A stretch of DNA of 64,000 bases from Bin5 sp965204525 (GTDB lineage: Bacteria; Chloroflexota; Anaerolineae; Caldilineales; Caldilineaceae). The stretch spans positions 5,332,001-5,396,000 of the forward strand of contig OZ241994.1 of assembly GCA_965204525.1 (NCBI GenBank). The letters run 5' to 3'. The notes below the pieces were generated by a model, which was given only the letters and a program-made list of their open reading frames with translations, was not told the DNA's origin and did no database searches. This document shows, in pieces, positions 15,314-24,472 of the stretch; position 1 is the first letter of the stretch, and each line of letters opens with the position of its first letter. Position numbers and translations under genes: made by a program.

Positions 15314-17635
15314 ATGGCCGGTACAAAACAGAATGGAACTGGTAAACTGGCCGCAAACGGCCAGAACGGTTATAAGGTCATCGGTACGCGCCCTGTGCGG
15401 CCGGACGGTGTAGACAAAGTAACGGGCCGTGCCGTCTATGCCGCCGATGTGCAGATGACCGGGCTGCTGCACGGCTTTGTCCTGCGTAGTCCCCACGCCC
15501 ACGCCAACATCCGCTCCATCGACACGAGCAAGGCCGAAGCCCTGCCCGGTGTGCGCGCCGTCGTCACTGCCGCCGACCTGCCTGTAGCCGAGGACAAAAT
15601 CGAAGACCTCGGCGAAGGCGCCATCAACCTCAAATACCTGAGCGACAACATCTTGGCCCATGAAAAGGCCCTCTACCACGGCCATGCCGTGGCGGCCGTG
15701 GCCGCGGTCAACCCGCACGTCGCGCAGGAGGCTGCTGAGTTAATCGAAGTCGACTACGAGGTGCTGCCACCCGTGATGACGGTTGACGACGCATTGGCAG
15801 ACGATGCGCCCATTCTCCTTGATACGCTGCGCACTGATTCGATGGGCGAAATCGGCACAGAGCAGACCAACTTGGCCTCCTTCTTCCGCCACCAGCGCGG
15901 CGATCTGGATGCGGGCTTCGCAGGCGCCCACTTGGTTGTCGACCGTACGTACCGCACGGAAACAGTCCACCAGGGTTACATCGAACCGCACGCCGCCACC
16001 GCCTTGTACAGCGCCGACGGCCAGATCACGATCTGGACCAGCACACAGGGCTCGTTTGCCGTGCGCGGCCAAGTCTGCGAGATCCTGCAGATCCCGGTCT
16101 CCCGGCTCAAGGTAGTTCCCACCGAGATCGGAGGCGGTTTCGGCGGCAAGATCAACGTATATGTTGAGCCGGTCGCCGTTCTCCTTTCCCAGAAGGCCGG
16201 GCATGAGCCTGTCAAGGTCATCATGAGCCGGGCCGACGTCCTGGCCGCGACAGGGCCCACCTCAGGCTCGAACGTCCGCGTAAAGATTGGCGTCGATGCA
16301 AACGGCAAGATCTCCGCTGCCCTCGCCGAACTCTACTACGAGGCCGGCGCCTATCCCGGTTCACCGGTCGGAGCGGCTGCAAACGTGAGCTTGGCCCCCT
16401 ACGCAATCGACAATCTTCAGGTGGACGGCTATGACATTGTCGTGAACCGACCTCGCAGCGCAGCCTACCGTGCTCCCGGGGGCACCAACGTTGCCTTTGC
16501 GGTCGAGAGCGTCGTCGACGAACTGGCCGAAAAGCTGGGCATGGATCCGGCCGAATTCCGCATCCTCAACGGGGCCAAGGAGAACGATCGCCGCCCCGAC
16601 GGCCTGCAGTACGCCCGTATCGGTCAGATAGAGACGGTCGAGGCCATTCGCGACTCGGAACACTACCAGTCATCGCTCGAAGGCAAATATCGCGGCCGCG
16701 GCATTGCATCAGGCTACTGGAACAACTGGGGCGGCCAGTCCAGCGCCACCGCCGTTCTCAACCCGGATGGCACGGTCAATCTTAATGAGGCCTCAACCGA
16801 TATCGGCGGCACCCGGGCCTCGATCGCAATGCAGCTGGCCGAGGCGATGGACATCGAATACGAAATGGTGAAGGCCCGCGTCGTCGACACCGACACTGTG
16901 TCCTACAACGACGTGACCGGCGGCAGCCGCACGACCTTCGCCACCGGTTTGGCCGCCTACAACCTGGGCCAGCAGCTCATCAAGGAAATGAAGAGCCGCC
17001 TCGCCGACCAGTGGGACGTTGGCGCCGGTGACGTGAGCTACGAAGACGGCACTTTCAGCGCCGGCGGCGAAAGCCTCCCGTTCGTCGAGGCCGCCGGCCT
17101 CGTCCAGCGAGAAGAGCCCTTGATGGCCAGTTCAACGGTCCATCCGCAGGACTTCGGCCCAGGATTCTCCACGCAGTGCGTCGACATCGAAGTCGATCCG
17201 GAGACGGGCAAAATCACGATTCTTCGCTACACGATCGCCCAGGACGTCGGCAAGGCCATTCATCCCTCCTATGTTGAAGGACAGATGCAGGGCGGGGTCG
17301 CACAAGGTATCGGCTGGGCAATCAACGAAGAGTACATCTACGACGACGAGGGCCACCTCCTCAACGCCAGCCTTCTCGATTACCGCATGCCAACGGCCCT
17401 GGACCTGCCGATGATCGAGACGATCATGGTCGAGGTCCCCCATCCCGCTCACCCCTATGGTGTGCGCGGCGTCGGCGAGGTCAACATCGTGCCTCCCGCC
17501 GGCGCAATCGCCAATGCCGTTTACAATGCCACTGGCGTGCGCATGGACAAGTTGCCGATCTCCCCGGCCAATCTCCTTGAGGCGATGTGGGCCCAGGAGG
17601 CGGAAACTGCCGAACTGGTGCCAGGAGACGATTGA
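15314..17635 (+). CDS. Molybdenum hydroxylase large subunit (xanthine dehydrogenase family)
   Basis: This is the catalytic subunit holding the molybdenum-cytosine-dinucleotide-type cofactor. The 773-residue protein starts with the family domain (GTRPVRPDGVDKVTGRAVYAADV), has the molybdopterin stretch GGGFGGK, and the active-site Glu722 in RGVGEVNIVPP. The loop that identifies form I CO dehydrogenase (AYxCSFR) reads AYRAPGG here (384-390), so this is not a form I CO dehydrogenase. The substrate is probably an aromatic heterocycle, aldehyde or CoA ester, which sequence alone cannot settle. GGAGGAG precedes the ATG. It forms an operon with the two genes before and the MoaD-like gene after. Confidence 0.92.
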   Translation: MAGTKQNGTGKLAANGQNGYKVIGTRPVRPDGVDKVTGRAVYAADVQMTGLLHGFVLRSPHAHANIRSIDTSKAEALPGVRAVVTAADLPVAEDKIEDLGEGAINLKYLSDNILAHEKALYHGHAVAAVAAVNPHVAQEAAELIEVDYEVLPPVMTVDDALADDAPILLDTLRTDSMGEIGTEQTNLASFFRHQRGDLDAGFAGAHLVVDRTYRTETVHQGYIEPHAATALYSADGQITIWTSTQGSFAVRGQVCEILQIPVSRLKVVPTEIGGGFGGKINVYVEPVAVLLSQKAGHEPVKVIMSRADVLAATGPTSGSNVRVKIGVDANGKISAALAELYYEAGAYPGSPVGAAANVSLAPYAIDNLQVDGYDIVVNRPRSAAYRAPGGTNVAFAVESVVDELAEKLGMDPAEFRILNGAKENDRRPDGLQYARIGQIETVEAIRDSEHYQSSLEGKYRGRGIASGYWNNWGGQSSATAVLNPDGTVNLNEASTDIGGTRASIAMQLAEAMDIEYEMVKARVVDTDTVSYNDVTGGSRTTFATGLAAYNLGQQLIKEMKSRLADQWDVGAGDVSYEDGTFSAGGESLPFVEAAGLVQREEPLMASSTVHPQDFGPGFSTQCVDIEVDPETGKITILRYTIAQDVGKAIHPSYVEGQMQGGVAQGIGWAINEEYIYDDEGHLLNASLLDYRMPTALDLPMIETIMVEVPHPAHPYGVRGVGEVNIVPPAGAIANAVYNATGVRMDKLPISPANLLEAMWAQEAETAELVPGDD

Positions 17636-17637
17636 GA

Positions 17638-17916
17638 GTGGCCAAAGTCTGGATTCCACCGTTGATGCGCTCGCTCACCGACGGCCAGCAGATTGTCGAA
17701 GCCGAGGGCGAATCGGTGCGTGAACTGGTCGCGGCCCTGGAGGAACGCTTCCCCGGGGTTGCCGAACGCATCATCGATGAAGGGCGCATCCGGCCTGGTT
17801 GGACCGTCGCGGTCGACGGCGCCGTGCAGAATCGTGGCCTGCGCGCGGCCGTGGGGCCGGACAGCGAAGTACATTTCGTACCAGCGATGACAGGCGGTAA
17901 TTCGAACCGCACTTGA
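17638..17916 (+). CDS. MoaD/ThiS-like sulfur-carrier protein
   Basis: MoaD/ThiS proteins are ubiquitin-fold sulfur carriers activated as a C-terminal thiocarboxylate on Gly-Gly. This 92-residue protein has the beta-grasp layout (MAKVWIPPLMRSLTDGQQIVE, VRELVAALEERFPGV, WTVAVDGAV) and VPAMTGG near the end. Five residues (NSNRT) follow the Gly-Gly, so it would need trimming before activation, unlike ordinary MoaD. The GTG at 17638 is used, with CAGGAGA about ten bases upstream; a TTG at 17632 overlapping the previous stop is possible. Its place behind a molybdenum hydroxylase suggests a role in cofactor supply or maturation. Confidence 0.75.
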   Translation: MAKVWIPPLMRSLTDGQQIVEAEGESVRELVAALEERFPGVAERIIDEGRIRPGWTVAVDGAVQNRGLRAAVGPDSEVHFVPAMTGGNSNRT

Positions 17917-17991
17917 CCTGTCCGCACCGTGTACCGGCCACTTCGGCCGGTCAGGGAACTCCGTGTTCCTCCCAAGCGATCTCTATGCTAG

Positions 17992-18030
17992 AGACCCGGT
18001 AGCCAGCAGCCCCGCTGCCGGGTCTTTCAA
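17992..18030 (+). terminator. Rho-independent terminator of the molybdenum hydroxylase operon
   Basis: AGACCCGGTAGC (17992-18003) pairs with GCTGCCGGGTCT (18014-18025) over 12 positions with one G-U, loop of 10, followed by TTCAATT. A smaller stem, ACCGGCC/GGCCGGT (17933-17951), lies just before it. Confidence 0.7.
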
Positions 18031-18140
18031 TTGGCCTCCGCGCCTGTTTGGTTGGGCATGCAGGTATTGTACACCACCAGACCAATTTGCATCGGGCTGC
18101 AGAGTTGAACAGCGCAACGAAATCCAATACACGCGAGTTC

Positions 18141-19820
18141 ATGACATCCAAGACAGCGCAGCCCCATAACCCAGTAGGTCCGATCACCCTTCAATGGCCG
18201 CAAAAGCGGCTGACAGTCGAGCCGTCCAGACCTCTTGAACAGCAGCTGGAAAGCTACCCTCCACTAAGCACTGGATTCGGCAAGAGGGGTCTGCTGCTTC
18301 ATGGTGATAACTTCGATGGGCTTTCCTGGCTGCTGGCAAATGGCTACGGTGGCAGTGTCCGTCTGGTCTACATGGATCCACCGTACAACTCTAACCGTAC
18401 CTATACCAGCCGCATTCGTCTGCGTGGGAAGGGGCAGCCCGCGCTGGGCGCAATTACCGCTTACGACGATGTCTGGCAGCCTGCCGACTACCTCCAGTTT
18501 CTAACCGACCGGCTGATCCTCCTGCGCGAACTTTTGCACGCCGACGGAACCCTCTGGCTCCACTGCGATTACCGCATGCAGGCACATCTTCTCCTGTTGC
18601 TGAAAGAGATTTTCGGCGCCGATTCGCACCTCAATACAGTATTCTGGCGCAGCCAGACGATGCGCGGCGCTAAAGTCCATGCCCGCTACTTTCCCAACAG
18701 TGCCCAGACGATTCACATTTTTCGCCGAACATCCCGAGGCCGGCCCTTTTGGCATGCCCCCAGACGCGAGATCGTTCTCACCGAGGAGGCCGCCGCCGCG
18801 CAGTACATGCGCGACGAGCGCGGCTTCTTCCGCACTTCGGACCCAGGTACATATAGCTTCGAGCGCCTGAAGTCCCTCTTTGCGGCAGGGCGGCTGTACG
18901 CCCCATACGGCGGCGAAGTAGTCGTAGATGAAGGCCCGCAGCGCGTGTATGCCTCCAACGGCGGAAACATTGGCGTCAAATACTACCTAAAAAGACGCGG
19001 CCGCAATCGTTATGTCGTAACGAAGCCGGTGGACAATCTCTGGGACGACATTGCCGGGTTGGGAACGGTTCCCGGAGAGGATGAGAACTACCCCACACAG
19101 AAGACCGAGAGGCTGCTGCACAGGATCCTTGAAACGGCCAGCCGTCCCGGAGAACTCGTACTCGATCCCTTCGCTGGCTCCGGCACTACGCTGAATGTGG
19201 CGCACAAGCTGGACCGTGAATGGATAGGCTGCGACAGTTCCTGGCGGGCAGTGCGAACGGCCGCTTGCCGCATCAGCCGCCACCCGATCTGCGCAGCATC
19301 GGCCCAGGCTGACGGAGATGGCGGCCCCATGCCGGCCCGTGACGCCGCGGGGGACGACTCCCGACTCGAAAGCGGCTACCGGATACTTCGCATTGGCGGC
19401 GAAGATTTTGTCAATGGGCGCCACCTTCGGCAAGAACCGCACATCAACTCTACTGCAGACATTCGGCTGGGCCAGGACGAAGGCCGGCTGACTGTTCGGA
19501 TAGGAGGATTTCACAGCCCTCAGGTGGCAAGTCTGGCCGCCACAAAGAAAGTGGCGCTGTCGCGTGACTGGCGGGTGCAAGTGCGGGCGGTACTGGTCGA
19601 TCCGAATTTTGACGGCGCCACCTTGCGGCCTGCGCTGGTGGACGCACCCGCTGGCAAGAGCGCCCTTGTTACAGGCGTTTACTCTTGTGCTCGGCCCGTA
19701 CAGTCCGAAAGACAAGAGAGTGAACACGTGGAGGACAGGACCGTAGCAACTGTCATTGTCGACGTAGCGGGTGAGGAGCATCTCTTTGTGGACCCAGCCC
19801 CTCTCTGTGAAACTCCATAA
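18141..19820 (+). CDS. Site-specific DNA methyltransferase (N6-adenine/N4-cytosine type), solitary
   Basis: The protein methylates an exocyclic amino group using S-adenosylmethionine. Motif IV DPPYNSN (79-85) comes before the AdoMet motif DPFAGSGT (342-349), the beta-class order, as in type III Mod and many orphan enzymes. About 559 residues are read from the ATG at 18141; a longer frame from 18048 lacks support. After residue 370 there is a 190-residue region with no recognised motif (for example RIGGEDFVNGRHLRQEPH). No restriction endonuclease or specificity gene lies next to it, so epigenetic regulation or an orphan role is more likely than a restriction system. It sits between a terminator and mutL. 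Confidence 0.85.
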   Translation: MTSKTAQPHNPVGPITLQWPQKRLTVEPSRPLEQQLESYPPLSTGFGKRGLLLHGDNFDGLSWLLANGYGGSVRLVYMDPPYNSNRTYTSRIRLRGKGQPALGAITAYDDVWQPADYLQFLTDRLILLRELLHADGTLWLHCDYRMQAHLLLLLKEIFGADSHLNTVFWRSQTMRGAKVHARYFPNSAQTIHIFRRTSRGRPFWHAPRREIVLTEEAAAAQYMRDERGFFRTSDPGTYSFERLKSLFAAGRLYAPYGGEVVVDEGPQRVYASNGGNIGVKYYLKRRGRNRYVVTKPVDNLWDDIAGLGTVPGEDENYPTQKTERLLHRILETASRPGELVLDPFAGSGTTLNVAHKLDREWIGCDSSWRAVRTAACRISRHPICAASAQADGDGGPMPARDAAGDDSRLESGYRILRIGGEDFVNGRHLRQEPHINSTADIRLGQDEGRLTVRIGGFHSPQVASLAATKKVALSRDWRVQVRAVLVDPNFDGATLRPALVDAPAGKSALVTGVYSCARPVQSERQESEHVEDRTVATVIVDVAGEEHLFVDPAPLCETP

Positions 19821-19950
19821 AGGTCTAAAGGCTGACCCTATCCGGCCTGCACGATCATAGCTTAAGTGTGGACCCATACCCGCGCACGGCACCCAACCGG
19901 CGGGCGTGACCATCGTGAAACCTTGCGCGAGAACGTTCACGCCCAGGAAT

Positions 19951-19958
19951 GGTATACT
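19951..19958 (+). promoter_or_regulatory. Extended -10 promoter giving a probably leaderless mutL message
   Basis: TGGTATACT covers the extended -10 (hexamer TATACT 19953-19958). Only nine bases separate it from the mutL ATG at 19968, so transcription should begin at or next to the start codon. No ribosome site precedes the ATG. Confidence 0.5.
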
Positions 19959-19967
19959 TACCGAACT

Positions 19968-22040
19968 ATGGCCATTCAGATACTGTCCCAGGATGTAGCC
20001 GCCAAGATCGCTGCCGGTGAAGTGGTGGAACGACCTGCCAATGTCGCCAAAGAGTTGATCGAGAACAGCCTGGATGCCGGTGCGAACGAAGTGCAAGTCG
20101 AGATCCGAGAAGGGGGACAGCGTCTCCTTCAGGTGACTGACGACGGGCATGGCATTCCCGCGGCCGAACTGCCACTGGCAGCGCAACGGCACGCAACCAG
20201 CAAGCTGGGCAGCGCCGCCGACCTGGATCGCATTACCTCTTTCGGTTTTCGCGGCGAAGCCCTCTATAGTATCGCAGCCGTCAGCCAGTTGACTCTTAAG
20301 AGCCGCCACTCAGACGCCGAAACCGGCGCAGAGCTGCACATCCACGGCGGAAGAGTCACGCGCAACCAGCCAGCAGGACTTCCCGTCGGCACAATCGTCA
20401 CTGTTGAGAATATCTTTTTTAACACGCCTGCGCGGCGTAAGTTCCTGCGGCGCCCAACCACAGAAGCCGGCAACATCGCGGCAATCGTCCAGCGCTACGC
20501 CCTGGCCTACCCGTCCTGCCGCTTCAAATTCGTCACCGATGGAAAACTCTCTTTCTTTACCGAGGGCACAGGACGCGTTGACGAAGTTCTGGCAAAGATA
20601 TACGGGCGGGAGAATGCCCAGCAGATGATCGGCGTGGGCCGATTACAGGAGAAGGCCGCAGCTCACCAGGCGGGAACTACAGCCTCTGAGCAGTCTGATA
20701 GGTGCTCGCAGCGGGAAAGGCAGCCGGCGAAGGACGAAGTCGACTTCATGTCCGACTCGGCCGATAGCCGGATTCCAACCTCTCCACTGGCCGCCGGAAA
20801 CTCAGCGCATCGTCCTGCGGGTCTTGCGTCTTCTGCCAGTCTGGGAGGCGTGCAAGTAAGTGGGTACGTCAGTTCCATCTCTCTCACCCGCCCCACCCGC
20901 GCCCAGATCAACATCTTCATCAACAGGCGCTACGTCGAAGATCGGAGCCTCACGCACGCGGTTGTGCAGGCATATCACACCTTGCTGCCAGTTGGACGCT
21001 TTCCGCTTGCCGTTCTCTTTGTCGATCTGGATCCTTCGGAGGTCGACGTAAACGTGCATCCGCGCAAAACAGAGGTGCGTTTCGTCGATTCCAACAAAGT
21101 TTTCAGAGCCGTCCAGGGTAGCGTACGCCGGGCAGTCATTGAGAGCACCGGCGTGCCGACCGTAGACCTGGGCGAAGAAGGGGAAAGAGCGGCAGCATTA
21201 CAGGTGTTTTTGCCTACCGAAGGCTCTGATCCGCAAGAGCCGGATCATGTGCGTCAGTCCGGCTGGTCTGCCCGGCGCCATGCGATTCTCAACGCCGGCG
21301 TCGGAAGGCAGCCCGCGAAGCCGTTTGACATGCCGCGCGCTGAACAGCCTGGAGCAGATCCACTCTTGGACGAGTCGAACGCTCAATCTGACGATTTGCC
21401 GCCGCAGACTGCTGGTGAATCGGAAGAGTCCCCTCGTCATGATGAGCAAACATTGCCGCCTCTTCGGGTAGTCGGGCAGGCCGGGGCAATGTATGTTGTC
21501 GCCGAAGGACCGGAAGGGCTGTATCTGATCGATCAGCACGCCGCCCATGAGCGGATTCTGTACGAGAAGTACATGGCCCGGCGCGCAAGCGGCGGCACAG
21601 ATGGTGGGACGGCCCGCCAGGGGCTGCTGACTCCGATCTCCATATATGTAGGCAATGCTCTCGCCGGCCTGGTAGCCCAGCACTTGGACACGTTGAACGC
21701 CGTTGGATTTGACGTCGAACATTTCGGCGGAGATACCTTTCTCGTGCGCGCCGTTCCCAGTGTGCTGTCGAATCAGGATGCAGAGCGAGCGCTCAACGAG
21801 ATAGTGCAGGGTCTGGCCGAAAACCGGGACTTGGTAGGGGAGGAGTTGGAGGCGCGGCTGGTGAAAATGGTGTGTAAGCGGGCGTCAATCAAGGCAGGCC
21901 AGATCCTGAGTGACATCGAGATGAAGGAGTTGGTGAGGCAATTGGAAACGTGCCAGTCCCCGCGCACTTGCCCTCACGGACGACCCACAATGCTGCAACT
22001 GAGCTCCGGTGAATTGGAGCGAGCTTTCAAGCGGACATAG
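19968..22040 (+). CDS. mutL: DNA mismatch repair protein MutL
   Basis: MutL links mismatch recognition by MutS to strand incision. The 690-residue protein begins with the GHKL ATPase motifs AGEVVERPANVAKELIENSL, DDGHGIP and TSFGFRGEALYSIAAV. The linker is long and polar. The C-terminal domain has the nicking-endonuclease motif DQHAAHERILYE (522-533) and the zinc-site CPHGRP near the end, so it is the self-incising type found in bacteria lacking MutH. The start at MAIQILSQ matches the family. An upstream in-frame extension from 19866 is not supported, because a -10 box lies just before this ATG. mutS is not in the window. Confidence 0.96.
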   Translation: MAIQILSQDVAAKIAAGEVVERPANVAKELIENSLDAGANEVQVEIREGGQRLLQVTDDGHGIPAAELPLAAQRHATSKLGSAADLDRITSFGFRGEALYSIAAVSQLTLKSRHSDAETGAELHIHGGRVTRNQPAGLPVGTIVTVENIFFNTPARRKFLRRPTTEAGNIAAIVQRYALAYPSCRFKFVTDGKLSFFTEGTGRVDEVLAKIYGRENAQQMIGVGRLQEKAAAHQAGTTASEQSDRCSQRERQPAKDEVDFMSDSADSRIPTSPLAAGNSAHRPAGLASSASLGGVQVSGYVSSISLTRPTRAQINIFINRRYVEDRSLTHAVVQAYHTLLPVGRFPLAVLFVDLDPSEVDVNVHPRKTEVRFVDSNKVFRAVQGSVRRAVIESTGVPTVDLGEEGERAAALQVFLPTEGSDPQEPDHVRQSGWSARRHAILNAGVGRQPAKPFDMPRAEQPGADPLLDESNAQSDDLPPQTAGESEESPRHDEQTLPPLRVVGQAGAMYVVAEGPEGLYLIDQHAAHERILYEKYMARRASGGTDGGTARQGLLTPISIYVGNALAGLVAQHLDTLNAVGFDVEHFGGDTFLVRAVPSVLSNQDAERALNEIVQGLAENRDLVGEELEARLVKMVCKRASIKAGQILSDIEMKELVRQLETCQSPRTCPHGRPTMLQLSSGELERAFKRT

Positions 22041-22138
22041 CACAGCGCAAACCGCTGACCTTCCTCAAAATTGCCGCGACCCGTGTTGATATAAACACAC
22101 AAAAAACTTACTCGTTTTGGGAATTGGATTCTTTCGTG

Positions 22139-22147
22139 TGCTATACT
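22139..22147 (+). promoter_or_regulatory. Candidate extended -10 promoter before the YdjM-like gene
   Basis: TGCTATACT (22139-22147) is an extended -10. A TTGGGA lies 19 bases upstream of the hexamer. It gives a leader of about 85 bases. Confidence 0.45.
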
Positions 22148-22240
22148 GAAAGGTGGCGCTCCAAAACTCAGAAGATTCCTGTGCGGGTTTTCTGCTTCGC
22201 CCCGCGCAGGTGAAAGTCGGACGCCAACTGATGACACGGG

Positions 22241-22780
22241 ATGCACCACGTGCTCGATTTTGCCAGCCCGGATGTACTGAGAGTTGCTATTGGCACTGCT
22301 TGCTTCGCTATCGGAGCGTGGCTGGGAACCCTGTTCCCGGACATAGACAGGTTCAAAATTTTTCGCCTTCGCCACAGGTCGATCGTCACGCACAGCTTCC
22401 TGATGCCCCTCCTGCTTTGGACTGGACTGAGCTTTACGACGGCTGAATGGCCAGAATGGTTCATTCCCGGCTTTGCGGCTGGAGTGGCGCTCCATCTGGC
22501 CTTCGATCTCTTTCCCCAGAAGTGGCGCGGCTTCGCACTGGTAGACGTACCGAAGTGGGGACGCAGTACCAGAACCGTTTCCACTGTCTTGCTGTTTTCC
22601 AATCTCTTCTTGTGCGTAATCATATCCGTCTCCATCTTCCCTGAATACGGTCCTGCCGGCATACTCGCATACGTCGCCACACTCACAGCCCTATATCTTT
22701 ACGGCCTATTGGCGAAGAAAGAACATTTCGCTGCTGGCCCCCTGTTGACCATACTGACGCTTGGGGGCGACGCCCTTTAG
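22241..22780 (+). CDS. YdjM-like membrane-bound metal-dependent hydrolase family protein
   Basis: The 179-residue protein has four to five hydrophobic segments. It carries the polar pattern of the YdjM/DUF457-type family: LGTLFPDID (Asp34, Asp36), RHRSIVTHS (His45, His51) and ALHLAFDLFP, residues proposed to bind metal. The biological role of this family is not established. The ATG at 22241 has no strong ribosome site. It lies between mutL and tig in the same direction, 37 bases before tig, and may share its transcript. Confidence 0.7.
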   Translation: MHHVLDFASPDVLRVAIGTACFAIGAWLGTLFPDIDRFKIFRLRHRSIVTHSFLMPLLLWTGLSFTTAEWPEWFIPGFAAGVALHLAFDLFPQKWRGFALVDVPKWGRSTRTVSTVLLFSNLFLCVIISVSIFPEYGPAGILAYVATLTALYLYGLLAKKEHFAAGPLLTILTLGGDAL

Positions 22781-22817
22781 GCTTCTGCTACCATGAAACA
22801 ATGAGAGGCAAGGTACG

Positions 22818-24308
22818 ATGACTTTGACCGTGACGACTGAGCCACTGGAAAGTCGCCAGCTCGCAATGACAATCGAAGTTGCTGAGGAGCGCATCGATCA
22901 GGAGATGCGTAAGGCTGCACGTAAAATCGCCCAACAGGTACGCATTCCCGGTTTCCGCAAGGGGCGCGTGCCCTTTCATATCTTGCTTCAATTCGTAGGT
23001 CGAGAGGCGATTATCGGCGAGTTTGTCGACGAACTGGGACAAGACGTCTACAAGGAGGCGCTCGAGCAGGAAGGCCTGGAGCCCTTCTACATAGGAAGTC
23101 TTGACAACGTTGACACGGAGCAAGCGGTTCGTTTCCACCTGACCATCCCTCTACCGCCAGAAGTAAGTCTGGGCGAATACCGCGATCTGCGCGTTGAAGA
23201 AGAGGAAGTCGAGGCGGACGAAGAACAGATCCAGGAGCGCGTCCAGGCCATTCTTGAACAAAATGCCGACTACGTCGAGGCCGACCGCCCCAGCCAGTAT
23301 GGGGACCTGATGACGATCGATTTGAGAGGGGTGGCCTTGGACGACGAAGGCAACGAGTCCGAAACCGTCGTCTTCGATGAGGAAGATTGGGACGTAACTC
23401 CAGACCAGGAAAACCCTATGGAACCAGCCGGTCTGGATGAAGAACTGGTGGGCCTTTCTCCCGGCGAGGAAAAGAGTTTTGAGATCGCATGGCCCGAAGA
23501 CAGCCCCAGCATGTACGCCGGCACCACTGTCCGCTTTTCCGTCAAAGTTCACAAAACACAGGCTTTCCAAACGCCGCCTGAAATGACGGATGAGATCGCG
23601 CAAAACTTCGGCCCAGATTTTGAAACCGCCGCCGACCTGCTCGAAGACCTTCGTGAAAACGCGCTGCAAGAAGCGCAACAACGGGCGGAAGCTGAACATG
23701 TCCAGAAAGTTCTACAGGAACTGATCGATATGAGCGACCTCGCCTATCCACCTGTAGCGGTGGAGCTTGAGATTGACCGTCTGGTGCGCAATTTCGATAT
23801 GCGGGTCCGTCAGATGGGGATGCAAGGATTGCAGCAATTCCTGGAAATGTCCAACCAGACGATCGAGGATTATCGCGAATCGTTGCGCGAGGATGCCGAA
23901 AAGTCACTCCAAATTGAGCTTGCGCTGGTGGAGTTCGCGCAGCGCGAGAACCTGAAAGTCAGTGATGAGGAATTCGAAGAACACATCGGCAATGTGGCCG
24001 GCCCTCTGCCGGAGGACGCTGATGAGGAAGCGGAAAAGGTGCATGCCGACACGCTCGAAATGATGCGCGCCGACCACAGCCGTCCACATGTCGACAGTGA
24101 AATTCTCAAAGACAAATCGGTCAAGCTCCTGCTGGCGATTGCCCGCGGGGAAGATGTGCCGGAGCCGGATACGGACGACGGAGAGTCTGAGGAGGATGAG
24201 CAATCCTCTGAGGAAGACTCCGATCAGGGGGAAAGCTCAGCCGAGTCCGAAAATGTTAAACAAGAAGCCGCGGCTGAGGCGGCAGCGGAGGAGCCCGCAG
24301 ACTCCTGA
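22818..24308 (+). CDS. tig: Trigger factor (ribosome-associated chaperone)
   Basis: Trigger factor binds the ribosome exit tunnel and shields nascent chains. The 496-residue protein has the ribosome-docking signature GFRKGRVP (45-52), a central FKBP-type domain (about 160-245, with GDLMTIDLRG) and a helical C-terminal chaperone domain. The last 50 or so residues are extremely acidic (EDEQSSEEDSDQGESSAES), beyond the usual length of about 430. The ATG has GAGGCAAGG upstream. The order tig-clpP-clpX is the common bacterial one. Confidence 0.96.
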   Translation: MTLTVTTEPLESRQLAMTIEVAEERIDQEMRKAARKIAQQVRIPGFRKGRVPFHILLQFVGREAIIGEFVDELGQDVYKEALEQEGLEPFYIGSLDNVDTEQAVRFHLTIPLPPEVSLGEYRDLRVEEEEVEADEEQIQERVQAILEQNADYVEADRPSQYGDLMTIDLRGVALDDEGNESETVVFDEEDWDVTPDQENPMEPAGLDEELVGLSPGEEKSFEIAWPEDSPSMYAGTTVRFSVKVHKTQAFQTPPEMTDEIAQNFGPDFETAADLLEDLRENALQEAQQRAEAEHVQKVLQELIDMSDLAYPPVAVELEIDRLVRNFDMRVRQMGMQGLQQFLEMSNQTIEDYRESLREDAEKSLQIELALVEFAQRENLKVSDEEFEEHIGNVAGPLPEDADEEAEKVHADTLEMMRADHSRPHVDSEILKDKSVKLLLAIARGEDVPEPDTDDGESEEDEQSSEEDSDQGESSAESENVKQEAAAEAAAEEPADS

Positions 24309-24472
24309 GGACGACGCTAACGAACGTCTAATGGAAAATAGAGCGTGCCCTACATTTCTCGGTGAATGCATGGCATACATTGTGATTGTTTCGAACCGTC
24401 GGTCGACATTCATACCGGCCGGTTTCGGAGTTGATCCACCTCGAATTCATCAGCCATAAAGGGGAGTTCCAG

